A DNA stretch of 64,000 bases from CAYRYU01 sp964428355 (lineage in GTDB: Bacteria; Muiribacteriota; Ozemobacteria; Ozemobacterales; Ozemobacteraceae), in the NCBI GenBank assembly GCA_964428355.1, contig CAYRYU010000013.1, positions 40,735-104,734 on the forward strand. The letters run 5' to 3'. Shown here one piece after another: positions 32,212 through 41,355 of the stretch. The notes beneath the pieces were generated by a model. The model saw only the letters and a program-made list of their open reading frames with translations, was not told where the DNA came from and searched no databases. The translations under genes were made by a program, and so were the position numbers. The first letter of the stretch is position 1. Each line of letters starts with the position of its first letter.

Positions 32212-33504
32212 ATGAGTCGTAGCCTTCGTTTCCTGGGTCTTCTCGCAGTAGTTTATTCACTGGCGGTTTCTCCGGTTTTTGCGGCCAAGACGCTGGTCCG
32301 CCTGGAGGGCCTGACCAAATCCCAGATCTCTGACTATTTCCGCAAGGGGTACGATGTCGCACGGCGCGGGCAAAGCTTCGTCGAAGTCGTGATCGATGTC
32401 GCCGAGGCGAAGAAGATCGCCAAATCCGGAACCCAGATGAGCACGTTGATTCCCGACCTCGACAAATATGTTGCCAATGTACGGGCGGGCGAGACAGCGG
32501 AAGTGAAGTATTTCACCTACCAGACCATGGTCGAAGCCTTCCAGGCCTGGGAAAAGAAGTATCCGAAGCTCTGCCGCATGGAATCCATCGGAAAGACCTT
32601 CGAGAACCGCGACATCTGGGCGTTGAAGGTCAGCGACAATCCCGCCAAGAACGAAAAGGAACCCGCGGCCCTGATCATGGGCGCACACCACGCCCGGGAA
32701 TGGATTTCCTGCGAGGTTCCCATGGCCACGATCAAAGCCCTTCTCGAAGGATACGGCAACGACGAACGTCTCACCCGCCTCGTCGACGAGCGGGAAGTCT
32801 GGTTCGTTCCAATGGTCAATCCCGACGGGATGACCTACTCTCAGACCAAAGACCGCTACTGGCGGAAGAACCGCCGGAAGAATTCCGACGGATCCTTCGG
32901 GGTAGACCCCAACCGGAACTACGGCTACAAATGGAGCCTCGTTGGCTCGAGCGANNNNNNNNNNNNNNNNNNNNNNNNNNNNNNNNNNNNNNNNNNNNNN
33001 NNNNNNNNNNNNNNNNNNNNNNNNNNNNNNNNNNNNNNNNNNNNNNNNNNNNNNCCCTCCGCGGGCGACACCGACGATTACCTCTACGGCGAACACAAAA
33101 GCCTCTCCTTCACCTTCGAGCTCGCGACGACGTTCATTCCCGCCGCCACCCAGATCTCGGGGATCTGCGACCAGAACGTTCCCGCGGTCCTCCACCTGAT
33201 TGAAAAGGCCGGAACCTACGGACTGGTGACTCCCTCCGGGGAAAAGTCCATCGAAACGCTTGACACCCCGAGCGCCCTGGCCGCCCTCCAGGATCTCTCC
33301 CCCTTCGCGAAGTATGACGATGTCGCTTCCCGCCTTCACCTGCTGGAAATCGAGATCGCCCGCCGCCTGAACCTGGAATCCCGGAACGGCGGCTCCGCGA
33401 TCGCGGAAGCACTGGGCGCGATGTCCCCCGAGCTTCCCATTGTGCAGTCGGTCAAGCGGACCGCCCGGACAATGAAGCTTTTCGACGAGGTTCATCCCAA
33501 CTGA
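32212..33504 (+). CDS. Secreted M14 zinc carboxypeptidase, interrupted by an assembly gap
   Basis: The signal peptide is FLGLLAVVYSLAVSPVFA. The M14 domain (~100-345 as assembled) has zinc ligands in GAHHAREWIS (His160, Glu163), the substrate-carboxylate pair in DPNRNY (~238), and the catalytic base in LSFTFELAT after the gap. The third zinc His and the specificity Tyr fall in the missing part. A ~95-residue helical tail (GEKSIETLDTPSALAALQ) follows the domain. Comparing with the usual ~125 residues between Arg145 and Glu270, about 90 residues are missing, more than the 33 codons that 100 N allow. The enzyme would remove C-terminal amino acids outside the cell. Start: ATG with AAGGAG upstream; an earlier ATG at 32206 runs into a stop. 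Confidence 0.9.
   Translation: MSRSLRFLGLLAVVYSLAVSPVFAAKTLVRLEGLTKSQISDYFRKGYDVARRGQSFVEVVIDVAEAKKIAKSGTQMSTLIPDLDKYVANVRAGETAEVKYFTYQTMVEAFQAWEKKYPKLCRMESIGKTFENRDIWALKVSDNPAKNEKEPAALIMGAHHAREWISCEVPMATIKALLEGYGNDERLTRLVDEREVWFVPMVNPDGMTYSQTKDRYWRKNRRKNSDGSFGVDPNRNYGYKWSLVGSSXXXXXXXXXXXXXXXXXXXXXXXXXXXXXXXXXXPSAGDTDDYLYGEHKSLSFTFELATTFIPAATQISGICDQNVPAVLHLIEKAGTYGLVTPSGEKSIETLDTPSALAALQDLSPFAKYDDVASRLHLLEIEIARRLNLESRNGGSAIAEALGAMSPELPIVQSVKRTARTMKLFDEVHPN
32955..33054. other. Assembly gap (100 N) inside the M14 peptidase gene
   Basis: Exactly 100 N, a placeholder length. Reading frame is the same on both sides when counted as 100 bases, but conserved family spacing suggests the real gap is nearer 270 bases. 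Confidence 0.99.
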
Positions 33505-33547
33505 GGTAAACCGAACCTCGATCATCCGAATCCCTGTTTCCGAGACG

Positions 33548-33591
33548 AATCCTTCCCCTTCGCACAACGAAGCGGGAAGGATTTTCCTTTT
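33548..33591 (+). terminator. Rho-independent terminator after the M14 peptidase gene
   Basis: AATCCTTCCC-CTTCG pairs with CGAAG-C-GGGAAGGATT (33548 to 33583), a long stem with one bulge and a five-base loop, followed by TTCCTTTT. It stands 44 bases after the stop. Confidence 0.8.
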
Positions 33592-33602
33592 GGCGAAATT
33601 CC

Positions 33603-33631
33603 TTTCATCGCAGGATGTTTCCCAATATAAT
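33603..33631 (+). promoter_or_regulatory. Promoter TTTCAT-17-TATAAT
   Basis: A perfect TATAAT (33626-33631) with a weak TTTCAT -35 at 17 bases, 33 bases before the TTG start at 33664. Confidence 0.5.
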
Positions 33632-33663
33632 GGTCCCAACCTTATCCTTCGGGGAGGCACAGT

Positions 33664-35769
33664 TTGAAGACGCGAAAACTCCAGCTTTTGACCGCTCTCA
33701 TGGTAGTATCCCTTTTTTCCTGGGGGCCTCCGGTTCCCGCGGCCGTGATCACGCTTCCAAGTGATGAAACCATCGATGTCCAGGGGCTGTTGTTCGAAAA
33801 GAGCAAGGCGGTCTTCAAGATCGGGACCGAATCCCGCATCCTGAGCAGAGAGGAAATGAAGGATCTCAGCTTCACTGCGACCAAGCAGGAAGCGGGGGAG
33901 CTCGCGACCGACGTTGCCGACCTTCCCGGCCATATGGAGAAGGCGAGGGAAATGCTCGCGAAGTTCCCGGACAGCAAGGCCATACTGGTTCTCGACCAGG
34001 GTGAGTTCAGACACCGGCCCGATGGAACGAACGTCAACCGGTACCGCGGAATCATTTTTCTGGCCAAGGAGGAAGCCCTTGGAGCGGCCGGTCTGACCTT
34101 GTGGTTCGATCCTCACCGGGAGCGGGTTCGCATCCTTCACGCCCGGAGTTACAGTCCGGAGGGCAGGGTGTCCTCCATATCTCCTGACCAGATAAAGGTT
34201 TCCAAGGGAAGTTCGAGCAGCGTCTCGTTCGACCAGATCCAGCAGATCAGCGTGACCATCCCCGAAGCCAACGTAGGGAGTCTGATCGATTACGAGTATG
34301 AAACTGAAGAGTACAACCCGGTCGACAAGAATCTCTTCCAGACCATGTTCTTTTTCCAGGGGGACGACCCTGTGGTGGAATCCATTCTCAAGGTGGTGGT
34401 TCCGAAGGAGATGCCCTTGTACTATCACGGCCGGAACAACTGGGAGGGTAAGGAAAAGCCGGTCATTTCGGAGCAGAACGGGGAAATGGTCCATACCTGG
34501 ACATACACCGACGTTCCTCCTATCGTGGCGGAAGTCAACATGCCCCCCTTTCGCGAAGTGGCCCCCTTTATCGCGGTCTCTCTGCAAAAGGACTGGACGT
34601 ATCTCTACAACAGACTCAAGCCAATGATCGAGAAGCGCCTCCAGCTGACAGATCTCGTGAAAAAGAAGGTCGATGAGTTGGTTGCCGGGGCGAAAGACCT
34701 CAGCGACAAGATCGCACGGATTTATCTGTTCTGCCAGAAAGAGATCCGTTACATCTCCATCAAGGGCAACCTCTCGAGCAACCAGGTCGGCCACCCCGCC
34801 GAGGAGACCCTCAAAAACCGTTATGGAGACTGCACTGACAAGGGAATGCTCTTCGCAACGATGCTCAAACATATCGGGGTTGAGGCCTATCCGGTTCTTG
34901 TCCTGACGAACTCAAATGGGAAGCGGGTTACCGAGGTTCCGATTTTCGACGCCGACCACTGTATCACCGAAGTCCATCTCGACGGGAAGATCTTCTTTCT
35001 GGATTCCACCGCAACCGATTACCGGTATCCTTATTTCAGATCCGATGACCACGACACCATCATCACCAACATGTTCCTGGGGCACATCAAGGATGTCCCC
35101 CTCCCGCCGCCCGAGGACAATGCCGATTACGCAAGCCGGACGATCACCCTGGAGCCCGACGGGACGATGCACATGGCCTACGATTCGCGCTCGACGGGGT
35201 CCACCGAATCCGGGATCAGGGAATGGATCCGGAGCGTGAAGCCGGAAGAATACGAAAAACAGATCAGGGCCTCCGTGGCGGCAATGACCGCGGATTACGT
35301 CCTGGAGCTTGCGACCTACTCGAACCCCCTTGATTTCTCGGGGCCGATGACCCGCCGGACCGTCTACACCCTGAACAAGTTCGCCCCCCGGTCGGGAAAG
35401 TACATGATTTTCGAGATCCCCAATTTCCGGATGAATTTTCCCGAAGTCGGATTGCAGAAGAGGACCTACGACATCCAATACACAACTTCGATGCTGTCCT
35501 CCCAGGAATTCAACATCCGCATCCCGGAAGGCTTCACGGTGAAATACCTTCCCTCTCCGGTTCATGTCAAGAACGACATCGTCCAGTACGATCTCGATTA
35601 TCAGCAGAAAGACCGGGAAATCAAGGTTACCCGATCATTCGCGGTTTTCAAACGCCGGGTTCCGGTTTCCGAGTATTTGAGCTACAAGGAGTGTCTCGAA
35701 AAGATCGCAAGATCGACCGAGGAACGGATCTTCCTCGAGGAGACCAGCCCCAAGGGAGGCACCAAATGA
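33664..35769 (+). CDS. Exported DUF3857-transglutaminase protein, catalytic triad intact
   Basis: The TTG start follows GGGGAGG by about eight bases. The 701-residue product has a signal peptide (LLTALMVVSLFSWGPPVPA). Residues ~95-330 match the DUF3857 beta domain (ARSYSPEGRVSSISPDQI, EANVGSLIDYEYETEEYNP) and ~350-480 a transglutaminase-like core with Cys in NRYGDCTDKGML, His in DADHCITEVHLDG and Asp in LDSTATD. Such proteins may crosslink, hydrolyse or bind peptides in the periplasm. The last ~220 residues are a beta region. The gene overlaps the next by four bases (ATGA). The next gene is a paralogue that has lost the triad, so the two may work as an active/regulatory pair. Confidence 0.88.
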   Translation: MKTRKLQLLTALMVVSLFSWGPPVPAAVITLPSDETIDVQGLLFEKSKAVFKIGTESRILSREEMKDLSFTATKQEAGELATDVADLPGHMEKAREMLAKFPDSKAILVLDQGEFRHRPDGTNVNRYRGIIFLAKEEALGAAGLTLWFDPHRERVRILHARSYSPEGRVSSISPDQIKVSKGSSSSVSFDQIQQISVTIPEANVGSLIDYEYETEEYNPVDKNLFQTMFFFQGDDPVVESILKVVVPKEMPLYYHGRNNWEGKEKPVISEQNGEMVHTWTYTDVPPIVAEVNMPPFREVAPFIAVSLQKDWTYLYNRLKPMIEKRLQLTDLVKKKVDELVAGAKDLSDKIARIYLFCQKEIRYISIKGNLSSNQVGHPAEETLKNRYGDCTDKGMLFATMLKHIGVEAYPVLVLTNSNGKRVTEVPIFDADHCITEVHLDGKIFFLDSTATDYRYPYFRSDDHDTIITNMFLGHIKDVPLPPPEDNADYASRTITLEPDGTMHMAYDSRSTGSTESGIREWIRSVKPEEYEKQIRASVAAMTADYVLELATYSNPLDFSGPMTRRTVYTLNKFAPRSGKYMIFEIPNFRMNFPEVGLQKRTYDIQYTTSMLSSQEFNIRIPEGFTVKYLPSPVHVKNDIVQYDLDYQQKDREIKVTRSFAVFKRRVPVSEYLSYKECLEKIARSTEERIFLEETSPKGGTK

Positions 35770-38066
35770 AACGACTAGTTGCGATCCTTTTCGTCCTTTC
35801 CTTCTGCTTCCCGGTCTTCGCCGATGTCCTTTACATGAACGAGGGTGAAGAACACGTCGGAACTCTCGAATACGTTAAGGACGGGAAGATCACCCTCCGG
35901 GACCTCGATGGGAAGATCTCGACGTTCGAGGAAAAGGACGTGGCGCACGTTCTTTTCTCCAAGGTCCGTGAAGGGGACCAGTTTTCCACCATCGCCAGTC
36001 TCACCGATCCCTTCCTGCTCGAGATCCTCCAAAAGGCACCCGAGCCCCAGGACCACCCCAACTCCGATTACATCACGCTCTTCCGGCGGAGGACGTTCAC
36101 GTTCCAACCCGACGGGACGGTCGGGTACCACCGGTGGGAAATCAAGAAGATCCTCAAGGAGCCGGGCCTGGACGAGGCGAACCGATCCATCTACTACGAA
36201 ACCGATCGCGAGAAGATCGACCTCGTGCATGGCCACACCTATTCCCCCGACGGTCGGATCTTCCACGTCATGGACGATGCGGTCTCCGACGAGTCCCTCA
36301 ACTCCGATACCCCCGAATACGACCGGATGCGGAAGCTCAAGTTCGCCCTCAAGAAGGTCGACATCGGAAGCATCATCGACGTTTCCCACAAAGTAGTCAC
36401 CCGCAACATCACAGAGCTGCGGCCGTATTACATGCGGTCGATCTTCGGGGAACGCGAACCCGTCCTCAGGGAGGAGTTCATCGTCAACCATCCGGCGTCC
36501 ATAAAGCTCGAGATCACCAACTTCAACTTCACCGGTCCGAATCTCCCGGTTTTCACCGAGAAGACCGATCCGAAAACCAATCTCAAGACCCTCACATGGA
36601 CGTTCTCAGACCCCAAGGGCTTCATTCCTGAGCAGAACATGCTTTCGCGTGAGCGGGTTTTCCCGACGGTCTACGTGTATCCGATGAGCGATTGGAAACA
36701 GATCGCATCCGATCTGAGAGTCGCGATCGAGAAGTCCGCCCCCTCGGATTCCCTGCTCGATGCATTCATAGCGGAAAGCCGGGCTTCATCGGAGAAAACT
36801 GATTTCGAAAAGGCCCGGAAGCTTTACGATGCGGTCATCCGGAAGATCCGCCTTCTGGGAATTTCACTTTTCGAGATGGGTGGGGTCGATCCCGTCCCCG
36901 TCGATGTCGCCCTGACAAAGAGATACGGCAACAACTACGCGAGGATCTGTCTTCTCTACCACGCCTTCAAGCGCCTCGGAATAGCTTCGGAGATCGGTTT
37001 CGTCAACACCTGGGATTCCCACGGGATCATGGAGGGAATCCCAAACCTGAACTTCGCCGGTAGCGCGATTCTCAAAATCAGACTTGACGGAGCCCCCCGT
37101 TTTTCCAGCTGCGATTCAGAACCCTATTCGCCAGCGGGTGACGTCGCGGAGGACGAAGGAGACGATGAAGGGGAATACACGGTCGCAGATTCGGACTATC
37201 TTCCCTTTGGGGCTGTAACCACGAGTTTCCAGGGTGCGAATGCGTGGTTCGTGAAATCTGATGGGAGCTTCTCCTTCGACCGGATACCCGAGGGACGGGG
37301 AATTCAGAACCGTGTCGAGCGTCAGGTCCTGGTGAAGATCGATGCCCAGGGCGGGATGGATGTACGTGAGATCCGGACCTACCGAGGTCCGTTCGAGGCT
37401 TCTCTGCGGTCGATGAAGTCGGCAAAGGAAAAGCACAAGCAGATGTACGCCGAGCGGATGGCGAAAAAGACCCACCCCAATGCGATCCTGGGAGGTTTTG
37501 CGCTCTCCAACCTGGACGATATCACTGCCCCCGTGGTGTTCACTCTCAACTACCGGATTCCGGATGCAGCAATAAAAGCCTCGGACAAGCTTCTGGCATT
37601 CCGGAATCTCTGGCTGAAGTACAATTCCAGCTCCGCGAGCCTTGCCAGCCGAACCTACCCGATGGAATACTGGGCGACCGAGGAAACTGTGAACTCCATA
37701 ATTTTCGAGCTTCCGGAGGGCTTCTCTTGGGTCCCCTGGGGACGGGACTACCGGTTCGAATGCGGATGCCTCTCCTATGTCTCGAACTTCAGCCAGAACG
37801 GTGGAATGATGGTTTTTTCCGACCGGTTCACGGTGAACCGCAAGGAATACGACACCACGAGAACCTACCCCCACTACCGGAACTGCGTGATGGTAATGAG
37901 CGATCTGGCGAACCAATGGATAATACTGGAAAAAGCCCCGGATGAGGCGCCTGCCCCACAACTTCCGGTTCCGGCCACCCCCGCCCCCGAGAAGGGAAAA
38001 GATGGAACGGTTCCACCCGCGATTCCAAAGTCGCTGGAGAACGTGGCTCCCGATCCCCAGGGTTGA
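35766..38066 (+). CDS. Exported DUF3857-transglutaminase-fold protein, catalytic residues lost
   Basis: A 766-residue paralogue of the preceding protein, with signal peptide LVAILFVLSFCFPVFA. A small N-terminal domain (DGKITLRDLDGKISTFEEKD) resembles the start of its partner, followed by DUF3857 (~95-330; GHTYSPDGRIFHVMDD, VDIGSIIDVSHKV). In the transglutaminase-like core the Cys motif RYGDC is replaced by RYGNN (TKRYGNNYARICLL) and the His region reads NLNFAGSAILKI, so it cannot be a cysteine transglutaminase. Residues ~455-475 form an acidic insert (DVAEDEGDDEGEY). It ends in a Pro-rich tail. The ATG overlaps the stop of the upstream gene and both share one promoter. Confidence 0.85.
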   Translation: MKRLVAILFVLSFCFPVFADVLYMNEGEEHVGTLEYVKDGKITLRDLDGKISTFEEKDVAHVLFSKVREGDQFSTIASLTDPFLLEILQKAPEPQDHPNSDYITLFRRRTFTFQPDGTVGYHRWEIKKILKEPGLDEANRSIYYETDREKIDLVHGHTYSPDGRIFHVMDDAVSDESLNSDTPEYDRMRKLKFALKKVDIGSIIDVSHKVVTRNITELRPYYMRSIFGEREPVLREEFIVNHPASIKLEITNFNFTGPNLPVFTEKTDPKTNLKTLTWTFSDPKGFIPEQNMLSRERVFPTVYVYPMSDWKQIASDLRVAIEKSAPSDSLLDAFIAESRASSEKTDFEKARKLYDAVIRKIRLLGISLFEMGGVDPVPVDVALTKRYGNNYARICLLYHAFKRLGIASEIGFVNTWDSHGIMEGIPNLNFAGSAILKIRLDGAPRFSSCDSEPYSPAGDVAEDEGDDEGEYTVADSDYLPFGAVTTSFQGANAWFVKSDGSFSFDRIPEGRGIQNRVERQVLVKIDAQGGMDVREIRTYRGPFEASLRSMKSAKEKHKQMYAERMAKKTHPNAILGGFALSNLDDITAPVVFTLNYRIPDAAIKASDKLLAFRNLWLKYNSSSASLASRTYPMEYWATEETVNSIIFELPEGFSWVPWGRDYRFECGCLSYVSNFSQNGGMMVFSDRFTVNRKEYDTTRTYPHYRNCVMVMSDLANQWIILEKAPDEAPAPQLPVPATPAPEKGKDGTVPPAIPKSLENVAPDPQG

Positions 38067-38147
38067 GCGGTTTCCCTTTTTGGTTCATCCGGTTCAAGAG
38101 GTCAGGGGCAGGGAATCGGGTGGAAGGTTTCCTGCCGGGAGGATGGC

Positions 38148-39986
38148 TTGACACCTGATTTCCTTGGAGCGGGGATGGCCCTGTGGGTCTTCTACATTCT
38201 CCTGGTTGCCCCCTTCCTGTATTCGATGCATGAGCCCATCGCGGTCACGATCAACAACGTGACCGCGATCCCCTTTTTCTTTCTGATCCTAACCAACCGT
38301 CGGACGCCTCCCGGAAACCGCTGGCTGGTCTGGCTCGTTCGGCTCGGACTGGTTCTGCTTGCCCTTATGGGGCTTTCCTCCCTGAAATCCGTCGATCCCA
38401 CCGTTTCCGTTCCCTTTTTCGTGAAGTTCGTCGGATTGGTGGGAGTTGCTGGAATCGGCTTCTTCTGTGGAAGGGAAGACAGGACCTGGGGGACATTGGC
38501 ATGGGGGGCGGTTTTTGCCGGTTTGATCCACGGATCCCTTGCCCTTGCCGAGTTCATCGAAGCTCCTCCGGTTCCCGCAACCTGGATGGATCCGGCACTC
38601 AAGTCGATCATGAGGACCAGGTGCGGCGGGATTTTTGGGGAACCGAACGTGCTCGGGGCGTTTTTAGCCGCTCTCATCCCGCTGGTAATAGGCTCACTGT
38701 TCCTGCCCCGGGGTCGCGGCCCGGACTGGGTCCTTTCAGCGTGTTCCCTTTTCTTCGCCGGGTTCGGCCTTTTCGTCACCTTCAGCCGTGGGGCTTTCGT
38801 CGCTGCTGTGGTTGGGGTTGCGGTTCTCTTCCTTCTCAAGAGGCCGTATCCCGAGGAAAAGCTCCAGAGGCGGATCCTGGGGGCTTTTTTCCTCTTCGCC
38901 CTCTTGCTGGCGATCATCGGACCTTTTCGGGCGAGGATCGCGAGTATCTTCCAACCATCCGACATGACGTTCTCCCAACGCACGCTGATCAACCAAAGCG
39001 TCTTGGCAAACCTCTCACTGATCCCCATCCTCGGATTCGGGCCCCATACCTTCAGCCAGGTCTATCCAAGGTTCCGACTGGTGGGAGGAGATTATCCGTT
39101 GTACGCCCATAATGAATTTCTCCAGACTCTCGTCGAGGGGGGACCGCTCTCGATGGTCATCCTTGTCTTTATCACCTGCATGTTCCTGGCGTGGTTGCAC
39201 CGCCTCTGGAAAGTGCAGGAACCGGGTTTGACCTGGCACCAGGCTGCCGGAATCGCCGTATGGACGTCCCTGTTCGTCGCGAACCTTTCGGGCTTCTCCG
39301 ACAGGATTTTCCCGACCGCCCTTCTGTTTTTCCTGGGGGGTGGATTCGTTCTATCCACCATGGTGGAACCTTCCCAGGGGACGGTCATCCTCAATCCACC
39401 AGGAGCAGCAAGGGTGCTGGGCGGTTTCGTACTCGTAGTGATACTCCTGATGTCGCTCAAGTTCCTTCATCTGAACCTTCTCCTGGAAGGGGTCGAAAAG
39501 GCCCTGTCTTCCGGCCGCACGCAGGAAGCCAGGAGTTCCCTGACCGAACTGATGGCTTCCGGCGAAGAAAGCCCCATCGTTCTCGACCGGTTGGCGGGCA
39601 TTTTCCAGGAGGAGCGGAAATACGCGATTGCGGCGAAAATCTGGGGGGAGGCTCTCCAGAAGTATCCGGGGGAAGCCATGTTCTGGTACAAGTTGAGCAG
39701 GTTGTCCTCCATGTCCGGAATCGGTGATCCCTATCAGCCCATCATCAAAGCCATCGAGCTCGATCCGGCATCGGAGCATTTCAGGCTCGTCTATGCGGGG
39801 CTCCTCGCGAAAGCGGGCCGGAAGGAGGAGGCGATCGAGCAACTGGACGCAGCACTTGCCAGATCACCGGGGCACCACGAGGTATACCGGACCTACCTCG
39901 CGGTGGAGGAGCTGAAGCGGGGATTGCTTTCGAGTGCGACGGAGTATCTTCCCGAAGATCCCAAAGGCGGTCAAAATGGGAATTGA
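38148..39986 (+). CDS. O-antigen-ligase/polymerase-like membrane protein with C-terminal TPR repeats
   Basis: A 612-residue protein from a TTG with GGGAGG four to five bases upstream. About eleven membrane helices fill residues 8-430. A Wzy_C/WaaL-like periplasmic loop contains FGEPNVLGAFLAALIPLV, FVTFSRGAFVAAVVGV, and the family's late motif LGFGPHTFSQVYP with YAHNEFLQTLVEGG (conserved His-Asn-x-x-Leu). The last ~160 residues are TPR-like helices (AKIWGEALQKYPGEAMFWY, EEAIEQLDAALARSPG). By family it transfers or polymerises glycan on lipid carriers, but similar proteins also glycosylate pilins. No other glycan gene is nearby. It overlaps the phosphatase gene by 11 bases. Confidence 0.85.
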   Translation: MTPDFLGAGMALWVFYILLVAPFLYSMHEPIAVTINNVTAIPFFFLILTNRRTPPGNRWLVWLVRLGLVLLALMGLSSLKSVDPTVSVPFFVKFVGLVGVAGIGFFCGREDRTWGTLAWGAVFAGLIHGSLALAEFIEAPPVPATWMDPALKSIMRTRCGGIFGEPNVLGAFLAALIPLVIGSLFLPRGRGPDWVLSACSLFFAGFGLFVTFSRGAFVAAVVGVAVLFLLKRPYPEEKLQRRILGAFFLFALLLAIIGPFRARIASIFQPSDMTFSQRTLINQSVLANLSLIPILGFGPHTFSQVYPRFRLVGGDYPLYAHNEFLQTLVEGGPLSMVILVFITCMFLAWLHRLWKVQEPGLTWHQAAGIAVWTSLFVANLSGFSDRIFPTALLFFLGGGFVLSTMVEPSQGTVILNPPGAARVLGGFVLVVILLMSLKFLHLNLLLEGVEKALSSGRTQEARSSLTELMASGEESPIVLDRLAGIFQEERKYAIAAKIWGEALQKYPGEAMFWYKLSRLSSMSGIGDPYQPIIKAIELDPASEHFRLVYAGLLAKAGRKEEAIEQLDAALARSPGHHEVYRTYLAVEELKRGLLSSATEYLPEDPKGGQNGN

Positions 39987-40530
39987 TCCGGTGGTTAGGG
40001 GTGCATACTGGGTTGTTCCCGGTCGCTTCCTTGCCGGCCCGTCACCCGCCACGGGGGGAATCCCCGGACTCAGATCTTCGCTCTCGGCGATGATCGGATT
40101 GGGGATCCACCGGGTAATCTGTCTCATGGAGCCTGCTGAAATGGCGGGACGGAGCTTTTCACTCGATGACTACCTGGAGGAGATCGAAAGAATGCCGTGC
40201 CCCCGGGGCTCGGCACTGGCTCTTGTTTCGATGCCGATTCCCGATTTCTCCATCCCGACGGAAACGGCGATGCGGGCGATCCTTGCGGAAATCGACGAGG
40301 GGGTGGGAAGGGGCTACGGTGTCTACGTGCATTGTTTCGGTGGAATCGGTCGAACGGGGACCGTGGTGGCATGCTGGCTGAGGGAAAACGGTGCCCTATC
40401 ATCCGAAGAGGCTTTTTCCCGGCTCGCGGTTCTGAGAAGTCCTTGTGCCCTTGCCCGATTCGAGTCTCCCGAAACCGAAGCCCAGCGGAAATTCGTTCGA
40501 AACTGGTCCCCGACCCGCAAGGATGTTTGA
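39976..40530 (+). CDS. Dual-specificity protein phosphatase-like protein
   Basis: A 184-residue cytoplasmic protein. The PTP-loop is VYVHCFGGIGRTGTVVACWL, giving the CX5R signature with the nucleophilic Cys and phosphate-binding Arg. The general-acid loop is SMPIPDFSIPT. Bacterial members act on phosphotyrosine/serine or on other phosphoesters; the substrate is unknown. The ATG at 39976 lies inside the end of the ligase-like gene, so the two are co-translated. Confidence 0.88.
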   Translation: MGIDPVVRGAYWVVPGRFLAGPSPATGGIPGLRSSLSAMIGLGIHRVICLMEPAEMAGRSFSLDDYLEEIERMPCPRGSALALVSMPIPDFSIPTETAMRAILAEIDEGVGRGYGVYVHCFGGIGRTGTVVACWLRENGALSSEEAFSRLAVLRSPCALARFESPETEAQRKFVRNWSPTRKDV

Positions 40531-40580
40531 ATGGCAATCCCAACCCACCGTGAATTCTGGGGAAGAGGGATGGGTAGTCG

Positions 40581-40609
40581 TTGCAATTGGCCATTGATCG
40601 AATTAGAAT
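40581..40609 (+). promoter_or_regulatory. Sigma70-type promoter TTGCAA-17-TAGAAT upstream of the ECF sigma gene
   Basis: TTGCAA (40581-40586) and TAGAAT (40604-40609) with 17 bases between. This would give basal expression of the sigma gene, in addition to the ECF-type element at 40692. Confidence 0.5.
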
Positions 40610-40691
40610 GGTTCCGAATTCCCTCGGAAAAAAGAAATTGAAGGGGAACCATACGTTTCTCGGAGGGTGGTTCTTGAAAGAATCTCCGTTT

Positions 40692-40721
40692 TGTCACAGG
40701 TGGGGTCGTCCGGGCGTAATT
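40692..40721 (+). promoter_or_regulatory. Candidate ECF promoter TGTCACA-N16-CGTAATT (autoregulatory)
   Basis: TGTCACA (40692-40698), 16 bases, CGTAATT (40715-40721), 43 bases before the sigma-factor ATG. The same element, with the same spacing, occurs before the beta-helix genes (48051-48080 and 59665-59694) and before the third pseudopilin operon (63072-63101). A -35 of TGTCAC type and a -10 of CGT type are normal for ECF sigma factors, which often activate their own gene. Confidence 0.75.
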
Positions 40722-40764
40722 CATCCTGACCCCACGGTACTTTTCGGCTCTCTCTCTCGAGACA

Positions 40765-41355
40765 ATGACGAATAAGGTCATCTCCGGGCAACCCCCGGAC
40801 GAGCAGCTCATGAGCTCGTTTCAAAAGGGTGATCAGAGCGGTTTTCGCGTGCTCTTCCTGAGATACTGCGACTCCTTGACAAGGTATGCCACGGTTCTAG
40901 GCCAGACACCGCAGGAAGCCCAGGACATCGTTCAGGAAACGTTCCTGAAGGTGTATCTGAACCAGGCGAGATATGACCCGCAAAGGCCCTTCAAGAACTG
41001 GATCCTGACCATCCTGCGACGGCGGGTGATCGATGAACTCAGAAGGAAGAAGGTCCCGCAGATCTCCCTCGACCAGGACGGGGTATGGGAAAACGGAATC
41101 CCCGATCCCGACAACCCAGGAATCACGCTCGAAACCAAGGTTACGCCCCAGGACCTCCCAATGCTCAACGGCTTGAAACCCCTCAACCGGGAAGTGGTTT
41201 TCCTCCGGATCGTTGAAGAGTTCTCTTACGGTGAAATCTCCCAGACTACAGGCTTGCGGGAAGATAACATCCGCCAGATCGTTTCCAGGTTTCTTACCAA
41301 GGTCAGGCAGGAGATTGAGAAGCATGGATTGCAAAGCGTTTCAGAAATGGCTTGA
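40765..41355 (+). CDS. ECF-family RNA polymerase sigma factor
   Basis: The 196-residue protein has region 2 at ~25-90 (FRVLFLRYCDSLTRYATVLG, QDIVQETFLKVYLN, FKNWILTILRRRVIDELRRK) and region 4 at ~130-185 (LNREVVFLRIVEEFSYGEIS, GLREDNIRQIVSRFLTKVRQ). It lacks regions 1 and 3, as expected for an ECF factor that directs RNA polymerase to special promoters. The anti-sigma gene overlaps its 3' end by 32 bases, the usual arrangement for coupled synthesis. A housekeeping promoter (40581-40609) and a putative self-promoter (40692-40721) lie upstream. The shared element at three pseudopilin operons suggests its regulon. Confidence 0.95.
   Translation: MTNKVISGQPPDEQLMSSFQKGDQSGFRVLFLRYCDSLTRYATVLGQTPQEAQDIVQETFLKVYLNQARYDPQRPFKNWILTILRRRVIDELRRKKVPQISLDQDGVWENGIPDPDNPGITLETKVTPQDLPMLNGLKPLNREVVFLRIVEEFSYGEISQTTGLREDNIRQIVSRFLTKVRQEIEKHGLQSVSEMA

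Noticed and set aside
32257..34872. 871-codon open frame on the minus strand
   Set aside because: It lies opposite the M14 peptidase and the DUF3857-transglutaminase genes, runs through the N gap, and has no family-like sequence; it is a long antisense shadow of GC-rich genes.
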